From positions 21,001-85,000 of the forward strand of contig NC_008570.1 of NCBI RefSeq assembly GCF_000014805.1: a stretch of 64,000 nucleotides of DNA. Reading direction: 5' to 3'. Positions 8,890 through 17,564 of the stretch are shown in pieces (position 1 is the first letter of the stretch; each line of letters opens with the position of its first letter). The notes under the pieces were generated by a model, which worked only from the letters and a program-made list of their open reading frames with translations, was not told the origin of the DNA and searched no databases. The position numbers and the translations under genes were made by a program. The stretch comes from Aeromonas hydrophila subsp. hydrophila ATCC 7966 (GTDB taxonomy: Bacteria; Pseudomonadota; Gammaproteobacteria; Enterobacterales; Aeromonadaceae).

Positions 8890-9399
8890 ATGCACCCAAA
8901 TTCTTTTCGCGTCAGCACACTGGCGCTGGTTGTCGTGGCCCTCAGCGGCTGCTCATACAAACCCAAACCCGACGAGATCCTGATGGGGGCTGCCCCCATG
9001 CAGAGTACCGCCACCTCTGCGCTGGTAACCGATGCCGGATTCTGCGTGGCCCTCAATGACCACAATCAGCTGATCACCCAGCCTTGTGACCAGACTGTTC
9101 GCCAGCAGTTCAGCTGGGATGCCGGTGCCTTGCAGCTTGACCAGCGTTGCCTGGTGGCCAAAGGGGTGAGCGAGCTGACCATGGCCGAGTGCCAGGATGA
9201 GAGCCGGCAATGGCAGTGGCAGGAAGATCGGCTGTTCAACAGCAAGGCTGACCGCTGTCTGGATGTGGCCGGCCGTCGTCACAAGCCGGGCACCCCGCTG
9301 CGGTTGGCCGACTGTTTCGGCGGGGCCAACCAGAGCTTCGCATGGCAGAACAAGAGCAGCATGTTCGACAAGCTGAACCTGAAAAGCCTCATCTGGTGA
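8890..9399 (+). CDS. Lipoprotein with ricin B-type beta-trefoil repeats
   Basis: A 169-residue exported protein. It starts MHPNSFRVSTLALVVVALSGC with a signal peptide and lipobox LSGC (lipidated Cys near residue 21). The +2 residue is Ser, which in enterobacteria favours the outer membrane. The mature part shows QxW-like ricin-B (beta-trefoil) repeats: CLVAKG...CQDESRQWQWQ and CLDVAGRRHKPGTPLRLADCFGGANQSFAWQ. These contain paired cysteines and are expected to bind carbohydrate. Only about one and a half trefoil repeats fit in the length. No ribosome-binding site stands out before the ATG. It is transcribed alone, convergent with the pyruvate kinase gene; only 4 bases separate the two stop codons. 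Function beyond likely sugar or glycan binding is unknown. Confidence 0.75.
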   Translation: MHPNSFRVSTLALVVVALSGCSYKPKPDEILMGAAPMQSTATSALVTDAGFCVALNDHNQLITQPCDQTVRQQFSWDAGALQLDQRCLVAKGVSELTMAECQDESRQWQWQEDRLFNSKADRCLDVAGRRHKPGTPLRLADCFGGANQSFAWQNKSSMFDKLNLKSLIW

Positions 9400-9403
9400 G
9401 GCA

Positions 9404-10483
9404 TCAGGCCAACCTGGCTAGCTCCCCGTGGCTGGCCGCGAGGCCATGCCCTGCCGGTTCCATCTCCTGTTCGGCGGCCAGCGCGATGCGGGCCATGGCG
9501 GCGACCGCTTCCACCGGATAGCGGCCGGTTGCCGACTCGGCCGACAGCATCACCGCATCGCTGCCATCCATGACGGCGTTGGCCACATCCATGACCTCGG
9601 CCCGGGTGGGCATGGGGCTGGCAATCATGGACTCCATCATCTGGGTAGCGGTGATGACCGGGCGGCCGAGCGCCCGGCAGCGCCGGATCAACCTCTTCTG
9701 CACGCCGGGCAGTCTGGCATCGCCAATCTCGACCCCCAGATCCCCACGCGCCACCATGATGAGGTCGGCGGCGTGAATCAGCTCATCCATGGCGGCCACT
9801 GACGCCACCACCTCCGCCCGTTCCACCTTGGCCACTATGGCCGCCCGGCTACCGCTGGCACGAATGAGGGTTCTGGCCTCTTCGAGATCGGCGGCGCTGC
9901 GCGGAAACGAGACGGCGATATAGTCGGCCTCGAGCAGGCGGGCCGTCAGGATGTCGGCCTTGTCCTTGTCGGTCAGGGCCGGAGCGCTCAGACCGCCGCC
10001 CAGCACGTTGATGCCCTTGCGGCTGGACAGGGTGCCGCCGACCAGCACCCGGGTTTCGATGCGCTCGTCGATCACCTGTTCCACACAGAGCTGGATGCGG
10101 CCGTCATCCAGCAGCACGACGTTGCCCGTCTGCAGTTCGCCGGCCAGCGCCGGATAGTCGGTACCGACCCGGGATTGATCGCCCTGGTGGCTGTCCAGGC
10201 CGGCATCGATGGTGAAGGGGTCGCCCGGTTGCAGCCGGATGCAGCCGTCGGCAAAGCTAGCGATGCGGATCTTGGGGCCCTGCAGGTCGGCGAGGATGCC
10301 TATCTCGCGGTCGAGGCGGGCGGCGCAGGCCCGAATTCTGGCCGCCAGGGCCAGGTGTTGCTCCGGACTGCCGTGGGAGAAGTTCAGCCTGAATACATTG
10401 GCTCCCGCCTGGATCAACTGCTCCACCATGGCGGCGGATGAGCTGGCCGGGCCCAGGGTGGCGATGATTTTGGTCTTGCGCAT
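9404..10483 (-). CDS. Short pyruvate kinase lacking the C-terminal regulatory domain
   Basis: Converts phosphoenolpyruvate plus ADP to pyruvate plus ATP. At 359 residues it is about 110-120 shorter than PykA/PykF. It retains the A and B domains: [13 protein letters not shown], the substrate-binding [15 protein letters not shown], the catalytic-lysine region AIVAKVER, the metal-binding [22 protein letters not shown], and [22 protein letters not shown]. It stops right after the ARIALAAE helix. The following DNA holds the opposing lipoprotein gene, so the missing domain, which carries the allosteric effector site, is not frameshifted nearby. It lies 67 bases downstream of pgtP in the same direction, with a hairpin between. 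This suggests it processes PEP or phosphoglycerate imported by PgtP (inference). It is presumably a paralogue additional to a standard PykA/PykF. Confidence 0.9.
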   Translation of the reverse strand: MRKTKIIATLGPASSSAAMVEQLIQAGANVFRLNFSHGSPEQHLALAARIRACAARLDREIGILADLQGPKIRIASFADGCIRLQPGDPFTIDAGLDSHQGDQSRVGTDYPALAGELQTGNVVLLDDGRIQLCVEQVIDERIETRVLVGGTLSSRKGINVLGGGLSAPALTDKDKADILTARLLEADYIAVSFPRSAADLEEARTLIRASGSRAAIVAKVERAEVVASVAAMDELIHAADLIMVARGDLGVEIGDARLPGVQKRLIRRCRALGRPVITATQMMESMIASPMPTRAEVMDVANAVMDGSDAVMLSAESATGRYPVEAVAAMARIALAAEQEMEPAGHGLAASHGELARLA

Positions 10484-10508
10484 GGGATGCTCCTGTTGCG
10501 AGGAAAAT

Positions 10509-10540
10509 GCACAAGGGTGGCCGACGGGCCACCCTTGTGC
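10509..10540 (-). terminator. Perfect 14-bp hairpin between pgtP and pyruvate kinase gene
   Basis: GCACAAGGGTGGCC and its exact reverse complement flank a GACG loop. On the minus strand only four T follow, so it is likely a partial terminator or a 3'-end stabilising hairpin that tunes expression of the kinase relative to pgtP. Confidence 0.65.
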
Positions 10541-10550
10541 TGAACGGGGA

Positions 10551-11888
10551 TCAGTGGTTGACGACTTTCTTGGCGTTCCACACCGTCATGGCGAGCAGCA
10601 TGGAGACCACGGAGGCTCCGAGCCAGAAGTACTGGGCGCTGCTGAAGTCGTAGTGGGTGACGCCGTCGATCTCGCTGGTCTTGATCAGGGCGGCGGAGAC
10701 CAGCTCCTGGATGGAGGCGGCGATGTAGGAGCAGAGGCCGATGAAGCCCTTCACGGCGCCCACTGCGGTCTTGGGCATCAGGTCGCAGGCGGTCAGCCCG
10801 GCCAGGAAGACCACCAGCCCGCCGATGGCATAACCGATCAGGGCGAGGGCGACGGCATCCATCATGCGGCTCTGCGGGCCCCAGAACATCAGGCACATGC
10901 CGGCCACGTTGGCCAAGCCGTAGAGCAGGGTCGGGATGTGGCGGTTGGCGTTGAACAGCTTGTCGGAGATGATCCCGGCCAGAATGGCGCCGAGGAAACC
11001 GGCGATGGGATAGGCCGACATGGCGAAGCCGGCGTCGATCAGGCTGTAGCCCTTCTGCTCCTGCAGGTAGAGCACAGCCCAGGAGCTCATGGCGTAGCGG
11101 GACATGTACATGCAGGCGCAGGCGGCGGCGATGAGCCAGACGGCGGGTTGCTTGAGCACGAACAGCTGGGCGCGGCGGATTTCGGCCGGGTCCACCTTCT
11201 TGGCAATCTCGGGTGTTTCACCAAAGGCGACGGCCGGCTCCGGCAGGGCGTAGGTCTGCGGGCGATCTTTCAGCACCAGATACATGCACAGGGCGGCGAT
11301 CAGGGAGGCGATGCCGGCGCCGATGAAACCGGCCTTCCAGCCGAAGTAGCTGACGATGGTGGCGGTCAGGATCCAGGAGATGCCTTCCCCTATGTTGCGC
11401 GAGCCGCCCCAGATGGAGTAGACCGAGCCCCGCTGCTTGGGGGAGAACCACTGGAAGATGGAGACGCAGGAGGGGGCGGACCCGACGGACTGGAACCAGC
11501 CGTTCAGGCCCCACATCAGCACCAGAAAGAAGGTGGCGGTGTTCATGCCCATCAGGATGGTGCAGATGGACGAGAGCCCCAGCGAGACCGACATGAAGCG
11601 GCCTATGTTGGCGTAGTCGGAGAGGAAACCGTTGGAGAACTTGCCGACGGCGTAGGTGAACAGGAAGGCGGAGCCGATGACCCCCAGCTCTTCCAGGGTC
11701 ACCACGCCGGAGTCCAGCATGGGCTTCTTGACCACGTTGAGGCTCATGCGCACGACATAGAACATGGCGTAACCGAGTACCAGACCCAGGAAGACCTGCC
11801 ACTGGTACTTGCGGTAAATGGAGCGGATTTTATCGGGCGAGGCTTCCATGACCGGCAGGTCGGCTCGCGTCTTGAAAAAGTTGAACAT
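10551..11888 (-). CDS. pgtP: Phosphoglycerate/PEP transporter (OPA family MFS)
   Basis: Inner-membrane antiporter of 445 residues that exchanges phosphoglycerates or phosphoenolpyruvate for inorganic phosphate. The sequence carries the organophosphate:phosphate antiporter features: [23 protein letters not shown] at the N-terminus, [14 protein letters not shown], and [14 protein letters not shown]. It has 12 hydrophobic segments. GlpT, UhpT and UhpC are relatives. Identity as PgtP rests on the divergent pgtCBA genes, whose only known job is controlling pgtP. The start at 11888 is preceded by GGAGAA. Its promoter lies in the 313-bp divergent region with pgtC, which contains repeated TGAGTCA elements. 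A short pyruvate kinase follows downstream. Confidence 0.9.
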   Translation of the reverse strand: MFNFFKTRADLPVMEASPDKIRSIYRKYQWQVFLGLVLGYAMFYVVRMSLNVVKKPMLDSGVVTLEELGVIGSAFLFTYAVGKFSNGFLSDYANIGRFMSVSLGLSSICTILMGMNTATFFLVLMWGLNGWFQSVGSAPSCVSIFQWFSPKQRGSVYSIWGGSRNIGEGISWILTATIVSYFGWKAGFIGAGIASLIAALCMYLVLKDRPQTYALPEPAVAFGETPEIAKKVDPAEIRRAQLFVLKQPAVWLIAAACACMYMSRYAMSSWAVLYLQEQKGYSLIDAGFAMSAYPIAGFLGAILAGIISDKLFNANRHIPTLLYGLANVAGMCLMFWGPQSRMMDAVALALIGYAIGGLVVFLAGLTACDLMPKTAVGAVKGFIGLCSYIAASIQELVSAALIKTSEIDGVTHYDFSSAQYFWLGASVVSMLLAMTVWNAKKVVNH

Positions 11889-11995
11889 GGGGTTCTCCGT
11901 TTATATTTGGCAGCTTGGTTTCAGAGGGAGCTCTGATAGCGGCTGCCATCATATGAAGGGAGAAATTCAGCCGGCAAAAAGCCGGATATGGGTCA

Positions 11996-12114
11996 ACTCT
12001 GACTCAATCATGGGAAAACCATGAGTCAAAAATGACATATTTGAACTGTCCTATTGATATTCGATGAATAACAATAGCGGTATGCCGAGGCATAATGAGT
12101 CAGAACTGGCTCAT
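11996..12114. promoter_or_regulatory. Divergent pgtP-pgtC control region with repeated TGA(G/C)TCA elements
   Basis: Three copies of TGACTCA/TGAGTCA lie at 12000-12006, 12022-12028 and 12096-12102. The first two form an interrupted inverted repeat around CATGGgaaaaCCATG. The third is the left arm of ATGAGTCAGAACTGGCTCAT (12095-12114), a 9-bp inverted repeat with a single mismatch. They lie between the divergent pgtP and pgtC starts and are candidate PgtA operators. The rest of the 313-bp gap (11889-12201) is AT-rich promoter-like DNA with no ORF. Confidence 0.5.
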
Positions 12115-12201
12115 CCTCGTGGAAATAAAAATAACGGCATGTGCCAAATATTAGATGTACTGCACATAATCCTGAATTAAAGCGCGAGTCGACCGATAGT
12201 C

Positions 12202-13461
12202 ATGCACCTCTTTTTCCGCCGGCTGGCCCTGCTCACGGGCTGCGTTTTGTTGCCATTCAGCACCCTTCAGGCCGCCTCGCTGACGGTGCTTACCTCCTTT
12301 TCTGAGGCGCCGGTCAAGGCAGTGATCGAGGGCTTTGCCGAACAATATCCCGGGGTTCGGATCGAGGTTATTTATCGACGCACCATTCCCTCCCTGCGCT
12401 TATTAACGGAAGCCGGTGCACCGAAAGTCGATATTATCATGTCGTCATCGCCGACTTTTTTTAACACGCTGGACAAAGCCGGTTTGCTGGCAGCTTTGCC
12501 AAATGAAACTATGCCACCTAAATGGCTCACTCCTCATACGCTCGGGCTGGGCAATAAAGTGGCCGTGGTCGGTTATTCCAGCAGCGGCATCATGTATAAC
12601 CGCCATTATCTGGCCAAATATCAGCTGCCGCTGCCGACCACCTGGCAGCAGCTGGCGTCCCCGCTCTTCATGGGGCACGTGATGATGAGCTCGCCCTCCC
12701 AGTCCGGCACCACCCACATGATGGTAGAGAGCGTGCTGCAGCAATATGGCTGGCAGCAGGGTTGGGCCCTGCTGATGCGGCTGGGCGGCAACCTGTCGGC
12801 CATCACGGCGCGCAGCTTCGGGGTGAGCGACGGCATCAGCCGGGGTCTGGCGGGGGCCGGCCTGGTGATCGACAGTTACGCCCTCAACAGCCAGGCCCGC
12901 TTCGATCACGTCGGCTTCAACATCATGCCCGACTCGGTGATCCTGCCGACCTACCTGGGGGTGGCACGCCACAGTACCCAGCCGGCCAGCGCGGCTCTGT
13001 TCATCCAGTACCTGCTCTCCGATAGCGGCCAAGCCATCATCGCTACCCCCGGCATGGCCAAGGCCACCTTGAGCCAACCCCGGCTGGCCCGGCAGACCCG
13101 CTATGTCACCGACAAGGCGCTGCTCTATCGGCGGGCCGGTCTGCTCAAGGCCCTGTTCGAGCAGACCATCACCCAGCAGCGACCCAGGCTGAAGATGACC
13201 TGGCAGGGGATCAACGGTCTGAATACCCATGGCGAGCCCTGGCGGGTCGCGCTGCTGGAGCAGGCCGTCGCCAAGGCGAGCACGCCGCCGCTGAGCGAGC
13301 AGGAGGCGCAGGATCCGGCGTTGCTGGCGCTGTTTGACGGCCTCTATGACCGGGAGCAGGGCAATCCGCAGGCGGAGCGGGTGATGCATCAGTGGCGCCA
13401 GGCGACCGAGGCGCGTCTGCACGAGGCGCAGCGTCTGGTCGAACAGGCAGCCAGACCATGA
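12202..13461 (+). CDS. pgtC: Phosphoglycerate-sensing periplasmic protein
   Basis: A 419-residue periplasmic solute-binding-like protein. A signal peptide (MHLFFRRLALLTGCVLLPFSTLQAA) is followed by an extracellular-binding-protein fold resembling iron/phosphonate-type ABC binding proteins: LTVLTSFSEAPVKAVIEGFAEQYPGV, then DIIMSSSP, then VAVVGYSSSGIMYNRHYL. In Salmonella, PgtC works with the sensor PgtB to relay external phosphoglycerate rather than feeding an ABC transporter, and no permease or ATPase is present here. The stop codon overlaps the ATG of pgtB (ATGA), so the two are translationally coupled. It is divergent from pgtP. No strong ribosome-binding site precedes the ATG at 12202. Confidence 0.88.
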   Translation: MHLFFRRLALLTGCVLLPFSTLQAASLTVLTSFSEAPVKAVIEGFAEQYPGVRIEVIYRRTIPSLRLLTEAGAPKVDIIMSSSPTFFNTLDKAGLLAALPNETMPPKWLTPHTLGLGNKVAVVGYSSSGIMYNRHYLAKYQLPLPTTWQQLASPLFMGHVMMSSPSQSGTTHMMVESVLQQYGWQQGWALLMRLGGNLSAITARSFGVSDGISRGLAGAGLVIDSYALNSQARFDHVGFNIMPDSVILPTYLGVARHSTQPASAALFIQYLLSDSGQAIIATPGMAKATLSQPRLARQTRYVTDKALLYRRAGLLKALFEQTITQQRPRLKMTWQGINGLNTHGEPWRVALLEQAVAKASTPPLSEQEAQDPALLALFDGLYDREQGNPQAERVMHQWRQATEARLHEAQRLVEQAARP

Positions 13462-15890
13462 GCCGGCTGGGGCGCATGCTGGCCATGCCGCGCACTCTGG
13501 GGCGGCGGCTCATCCTCGCCTTCGTGACCATCACGGCCCTGACCGGTGCCATGGGCATGGCCGCCTATGTGATGTGGGATCGGCTGGGCCGGCAGATCCA
13601 CCTCATCGTGGAAGAGAGCCTGCCCGCCATCGACGGCGCCTACCAGCTTGAGCGGGCCAGCTCCCGCCTGTTGTTGTTGCTGGCCCAGCTGCGCGATACC
13701 CGGGACCCGGTGCAGTACCAGCGCCTCTCCAACGCGGTGTCGACCACCCTGCGGGACATCCAGCGCGCCTACCTGCTGGGCACCCCGGGGGATCAGACAC
13801 CTTCGCAGCGCCAGGCGTTCGAGGAGCTGGGCGCGCTGGTGGCGGATCACGGGCGCTATCTCAAGCCGCAGATCGATCACGCCGAAACCCTGCAGCAGTT
13901 GCAGAAGCGCAGCAACTGGCTGCACCAGGATCTGGTGGACGATGCCGCCCCTCTGCTGCAGGAGGTGGAGTGGCATCTGACCAGCATGGTGGCCAGCCCG
14001 GACGACATGAGCGAATTTGGCAACGTCATCAAGGAGTTCTCCGCCCTGCAGGATCTCACCTTCAAGGAGAATGAGCTGCAGTCGCTGGTGGGCGAGGTGA
14101 TCGCCCAGCGCTATCAGCAGGATCTGGAGAGCGCCTTCCTGTTCATCGGCTACAAGATTGACGAGATAGACGCGCTGACCTCGCGGCTGGCGGAGTACCC
14201 CTCGACCGTGAGCTATCGCCAGATCCTGCAGGACATCATCACCCTGGTGAAGCCGGATGGCCCGCTGCACCGGCTGCTGCTGGCGGATGTGCTGACCCAC
14301 CAGCAGCTGACGGCCCTGCGACCGCGGCTGGACGACGCCGTATCGCGTTATCACCAGCGGGTCAGCCTGATGGTGAGTGACGCCAACCGCTCCCTCAGTG
14401 CGCTGGGGGAGGACAGCAGCCAGCTGGTGGCGACCGGCAAGCTGGTGATCCTGGTGGTGCTGGCACTCACCCTGCTGCTCAGCATCTTCGTGCTGGTGGT
14501 GTTGATCGGCCGCCGGCTGATCAAGCGGCTCGACCTGTTGGGACAGGAGCTGGACAGGGTGGCGGCAGGCCGGCTGGACGTGCCGGTCAGCACCTGCGGC
14601 CGGGACGAGATCGGCCGGCTGGGCGACAGCCTGCGCCACTTCAGCCTGCAGTTGCAGCAGATGGAGCGGGCCAATGCCCTCAACCTCATCAACAATACCC
14701 AGGCCTGCCTCATCACCTGCCATCCGGATGGCACCATAGAGTCGGTCAACCCGAGCGCGCTCACCCTGTTCCAGCAGACCGGCGTCGAACCGGGCCAGCC
14801 GTTGTGGCAGGCCTTTCCGGCAGAGGCGGGGGTGGTGCTGGCCGATCAGTTCAGGGCGGGCCAGCCGCTGCACCGGTTCGGCCACAGCGAGTGCACCCTG
14901 GCCTGTGGGCTGGGTGAGGCGCCCCGCTTTTTGCACCTCAACCTGCGTCGCTTCGAGCAGGGGCGCGGGTACAGGTTCATCATCACCATCACGGATGTCA
15001 CCCGCCAGGAGCTGACGGCCAGGGAGCTCAGCCTGCGGGTGGCGGAGCGGACCCGCGAGCTGACCGAGAACAACCGGCTGCTGGCGGAGGAGGTGGTGCA
15101 GCGCCTGCAGGCGGAGCGCACCCTGCTGCAGACCCAGGATGAGCTGATCCAGGCTGCCAAGATGGCGGTGGTGGGGCAGGCGATGACCAGCCTGGCTCAC
15201 GAGCTGAACCAGCCGCTGTCGGCGATGATGACCTACCTCTACACCAGCCGGACGGCGCTGGCCACCGGTCAGCTGCAGGCGCTGGACCAAGATCTGGGCA
15301 GGCTCGATAAGCTGGGGCGGCGCATGAGCCGGATCATCAACGCTCTGCGCCACTTCGCCCGCAAGTCGCCGGCCGAGGAGGTGCGGGTCCGGCTCGCGCT
15401 GGGGGCGCTGGCTGAGCAGGCCATGCTGCTGCTGGAGACGCGGGCGAAGCGCGATGGCTGCATCCTCTGCAACGAACTGCCGGACGGGCTCTGGCTCGAG
15501 ACCGACCCCGTGCTGCTGGAGCAGGTGCTGGTGAACTTGCTGGTGAACGGACTGGATGCGGTGGCCGGGCTGACGCGGCGCGAGATCCGGCTGCAGTTGC
15601 TGGAACGAAGCGAGGCCCGGCTGCGGCTGGCGGTGGTCGACAGCGGCGCCGGCTTCAGCGAGGCCATCCTGCCGAGGCTGTTCACCCCCTTCACCACCTC
15701 CAAGGAGGTTGGACTGGGGTTGGGGCTGACCATCTGCCGCTCCCTGCTGGCCCGTTGCGGCGGCGAAATCATGCTGGGATCGGCGCTGACCGGCGGCGCC
15801 ATGGTGATCATGGAATTTGCGTTGGCCGACCCTGCCGGGTCGGTCGCCCATCAGAACGAGGAGAACGCCATCGATGCTGTTGCCCGCTAA
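13458..15890 (+). CDS. pgtB: Sensor histidine kinase of phosphoglycerate uptake
   Basis: An 810-residue membrane sensor kinase. A TM lies at about residues 15-35, a large helical periplasmic sensor follows, and a second TM (LVILVVLALTLLLSIFVLVVLIG) lies at about residues 330-355. A HAMP domain, a PAS-like region (NNTQACLITCHPDGTIESVNPSA) and a coiled coil follow. The H-box is AMTSLAHELNQPLSAMMTY. The HATPase has NLLVNGLDAV, DSGAGFSE and GLGLGLTICRSLL. The start at 13458 overlaps the pgtC stop by four bases; upstream in-frame starts would lie inside pgtC. It overlaps pgtA by 17 bases. With PgtC it should sense extracellular phosphoglycerate/PEP and phosphorylate PgtA. The kinase-core sequence is of the NtrB/DctB type, fitting an NtrC-type partner. 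Confidence 0.9.
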   Translation: MSRLGRMLAMPRTLGRRLILAFVTITALTGAMGMAAYVMWDRLGRQIHLIVEESLPAIDGAYQLERASSRLLLLLAQLRDTRDPVQYQRLSNAVSTTLRDIQRAYLLGTPGDQTPSQRQAFEELGALVADHGRYLKPQIDHAETLQQLQKRSNWLHQDLVDDAAPLLQEVEWHLTSMVASPDDMSEFGNVIKEFSALQDLTFKENELQSLVGEVIAQRYQQDLESAFLFIGYKIDEIDALTSRLAEYPSTVSYRQILQDIITLVKPDGPLHRLLLADVLTHQQLTALRPRLDDAVSRYHQRVSLMVSDANRSLSALGEDSSQLVATGKLVILVVLALTLLLSIFVLVVLIGRRLIKRLDLLGQELDRVAAGRLDVPVSTCGRDEIGRLGDSLRHFSLQLQQMERANALNLINNTQACLITCHPDGTIESVNPSALTLFQQTGVEPGQPLWQAFPAEAGVVLADQFRAGQPLHRFGHSECTLACGLGEAPRFLHLNLRRFEQGRGYRFIITITDVTRQELTARELSLRVAERTRELTENNRLLAEEVVQRLQAERTLLQTQDELIQAAKMAVVGQAMTSLAHELNQPLSAMMTYLYTSRTALATGQLQALDQDLGRLDKLGRRMSRIINALRHFARKSPAEEVRVRLALGALAEQAMLLLETRAKRDGCILCNELPDGLWLETDPVLLEQVLVNLLVNGLDAVAGLTRREIRLQLLERSEARLRLAVVDSGAGFSEAILPRLFTPFTTSKEVGLGLGLTICRSLLARCGGEIMLGSALTGGAMVIMEFALADPAGSVAHQNEENAIDAVAR

Positions 15891-17151
15891 CCGTCCTGCC
15901 AACGTGCTGCTGGTGGACGATGACGAGGACGTGCTGGAATCCTATTGCCACCTGCTGCGGCTCTCCGGCTACCACCCCAGGGCGACGACTTCGCCCCACG
16001 AGGCGCTGGCGCTGCTGGCGGATCAGTGGCCAGGGGTGCTGGTCTCTGACATCTACATGCCGGCCATGAACGGCATGGACCTGCTGGCCAGCGTGCAGGC
16101 GCTGGACGCTGAGATCCCGGTCATCATGATCACCGGTCACGGGGACATTCCGCTGGCGGTGCGGGCGGTCAAGCAGGGGGCGTTCGACTTTCTGGAGAAA
16201 CCGCTCAATCCGCAAGATCTGTTGGGCCTGCTGGAGCGGGCCTGCCGACAGCGCAGCGCCGTGCTGGCGCGCCGCAGCGAGATCCAGGCGACGGTGGATG
16301 ACGAGCTGATCGGCTCCAGTCCGCAGATAGTGACGCTTCGCAGCCAGCTCAACCAGCTGGCACAAACCGACAAGGACCTGCTGCTGGAAGGGCCGGCCGG
16401 CTCGGGCCGTCACACCCTGGCCCGGCTGCTGCACCGGATCAGCGCCCGCCGGGAGCAAGCCTTCCAGCTGCACGACTGTGTCTCGGCCCCTAGCCTGGCC
16501 GAGGTGCAAGCCAGCCTGGCACAGGCGGGGCAGGGTACCCTGGTGCTGCAATCCCCGGCCCGCCTGAGTGCCGACTGCCAGCGCTGGCTCGGCAACCACC
16601 TGCTGGATCAGGAGCGCAAGGGGAGCAAGTCGCTGCGTGCCATAGGGTTGTTTGACGAGTCGCCGGAGGCGCTGGTGGAACGCCAGCAACTGATGCCGGA
16701 GCTCTACTATTTCCTCTCCCAGGTGCGGCTCAAGCTGCCCCGGCTGGTGGAGCGCAGCTGTGACATCATCCCCCTGTTCCGGGCCTTTCTGCGACAGGGC
16801 TGCAAGCGCATCGGCCGGCCGGTGCCGGCGGTGGACCGCGCCTATCTGGAGACGCTCAAGCGGCATCAGTGGCCCGGCAACCTGCGCGAGCTGCGCAACG
16901 TGGCCGAGCTCTATGCGGTGGGCATCGTCAAGCTGGCCGGCGCGGAGCAGGTTATCCCCCTGGCCAGCGGCAAGGAGCCGCTGGACGACCTGGTGGAGGA
17001 GTTCGAGCGGCGGGTGATCGAGGATACCCTGTTCCTCTTTTCCGGCCGGGTGACCGATGCCGCCCAGTACCTCGGCATTCCGCGCAAGAAGCTCTATCTG
17101 CGCATGAAGAAGCACCAGCTCGACAAGGATCGGTTCAAGCCGGCCACCTGA
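15874..17151 (+). CDS. pgtA: NtrC-like response regulator of phosphoglycerate uptake, degenerate AAA domain
   Basis: A 425-residue regulator. The receiver domain (about residues 8-120) has DDDED, the phospho-accepting Asp in VLVSDIYMPAMNG and a Lys in FLEKPLNP. A central AAA-like domain follows with a Walker-A remnant, EGPAGSGRHT. A C-terminal Fis-type helix-turn-helix ends the protein (RVTDAAQYLGIPRKKLYLRMKKH). The central domain lacks the GAFTGA sigma54-contact loop and a recognisable Walker-B, though the AAA-end motif WPGNLRELRN is kept. It is therefore unlikely to work as a classical sigma54 activator. It overlaps pgtB by 17 bases and has GAGGAG before its ATG. It is expected to activate the divergent pgtP. 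Confidence 0.88.
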   Translation: MLLPANRPANVLLVDDDEDVLESYCHLLRLSGYHPRATTSPHEALALLADQWPGVLVSDIYMPAMNGMDLLASVQALDAEIPVIMITGHGDIPLAVRAVKQGAFDFLEKPLNPQDLLGLLERACRQRSAVLARRSEIQATVDDELIGSSPQIVTLRSQLNQLAQTDKDLLLEGPAGSGRHTLARLLHRISARREQAFQLHDCVSAPSLAEVQASLAQAGQGTLVLQSPARLSADCQRWLGNHLLDQERKGSKSLRAIGLFDESPEALVERQQLMPELYYFLSQVRLKLPRLVERSCDIIPLFRAFLRQGCKRIGRPVPAVDRAYLETLKRHQWPGNLRELRNVAELYAVGIVKLAGAEQVIPLASGKEPLDDLVEEFERRVIEDTLFLFSGRVTDAAQYLGIPRKKLYLRMKKHQLDKDRFKPAT

Positions 17152-17202
17152 GCCCGGCTGCCGGTCGAGTCGTTCGAACGGTTATCCGTACAGGAGCACA
17201 CC

Positions 17203-17517
17203 ATGAGATGCCCGCACTGCATGAGTGAAGGGGTGGCACGGATCGAGGATGAACGGGTGAAGCGAGCCTGCGCCCTGGGCTTGGGGGCCGCGGGCGGCTA
17301 TGCCTGCGCCGCCACGCTCGCCAGAATGGGGGCCGCAACGGGCTCGGTGCTGGGTGGTGTCGGTACTGTCGTCGGTGCCCTGGCGGGAGCGTTGGGTGGT
17401 GCCGTGCTGGGAGGATTGATGGGGGGAGGGTTGGGCTGGTGGCTGGGGCGTACCCTGGATCGACGCCTGTCCCGGCACTATCGCTGCGGGGTCTGCGGCC
17501 ATCGCTTCAGCCGCTGA
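17203..17517 (+). CDS. Small zinc-ribbon protein with a glycine-zipper membrane segment
   Basis: A 104-residue protein of unknown function. It begins with CPHC, ends with CGVCGHR (together a split zinc-ribbon CxxC...CxxC), and has between them a long Gly/Ala/Leu-rich stretch (about residues 28-80) with GxxxG spacings. That stretch could form two membrane helices or a glycine-zipper hairpin, bringing the two CxxC halves together on the same side. It has a good ribosome-binding site (CAGGAG). It lies 51 bases after pgtA, so it could be read as the last gene of the pgtCBA transcript, but nothing links it functionally. It is convergent with yigL across an inverted repeat. I do not recognise a named family. 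Confidence 0.65.
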   Translation: MRCPHCMSEGVARIEDERVKRACALGLGAAGGYACAATLARMGAATGSVLGGVGTVVGALAGALGGAVLGGLMGGGLGWWLGRTLDRRLSRHYRCGVCGHRFSR

Positions 17518-17527
17518 ATGGGGTTGT

Positions 17528-17558
17528 GCGCCATGAGCCGCAGAGTTGCTCATGGCGC
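17528..17558. terminator. Perfect 11-bp inverted repeat between convergent genes
   Basis: GCGCCATGAGC (17528-17538) and GCTCATGGCGC (17548-17558) are separated by a 9-base loop, between convergent stop codons at 17517 and 17565. Neither side has a good U-run. A bidirectional transcription block is the likely role. Confidence 0.55.
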
Positions 17559-17564
17559 CTTGTC

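Noticed and set aside
9404..9430. Frameshift as a cause of the short pyruvate kinase
   Set aside because: Downstream bases in the same direction belong to the opposing lipoprotein gene. No C-terminal-domain sequence was recognised in any frame nearby, so it appears truly short rather than broken.
13389..15902. 837-codon minus-strand open frame opposite pgtB
   Set aside because: Low-complexity Gln/Arg/His-rich translation typical of antisense shadows in GC-rich DNA. pgtB on the plus strand has all kinase motifs.
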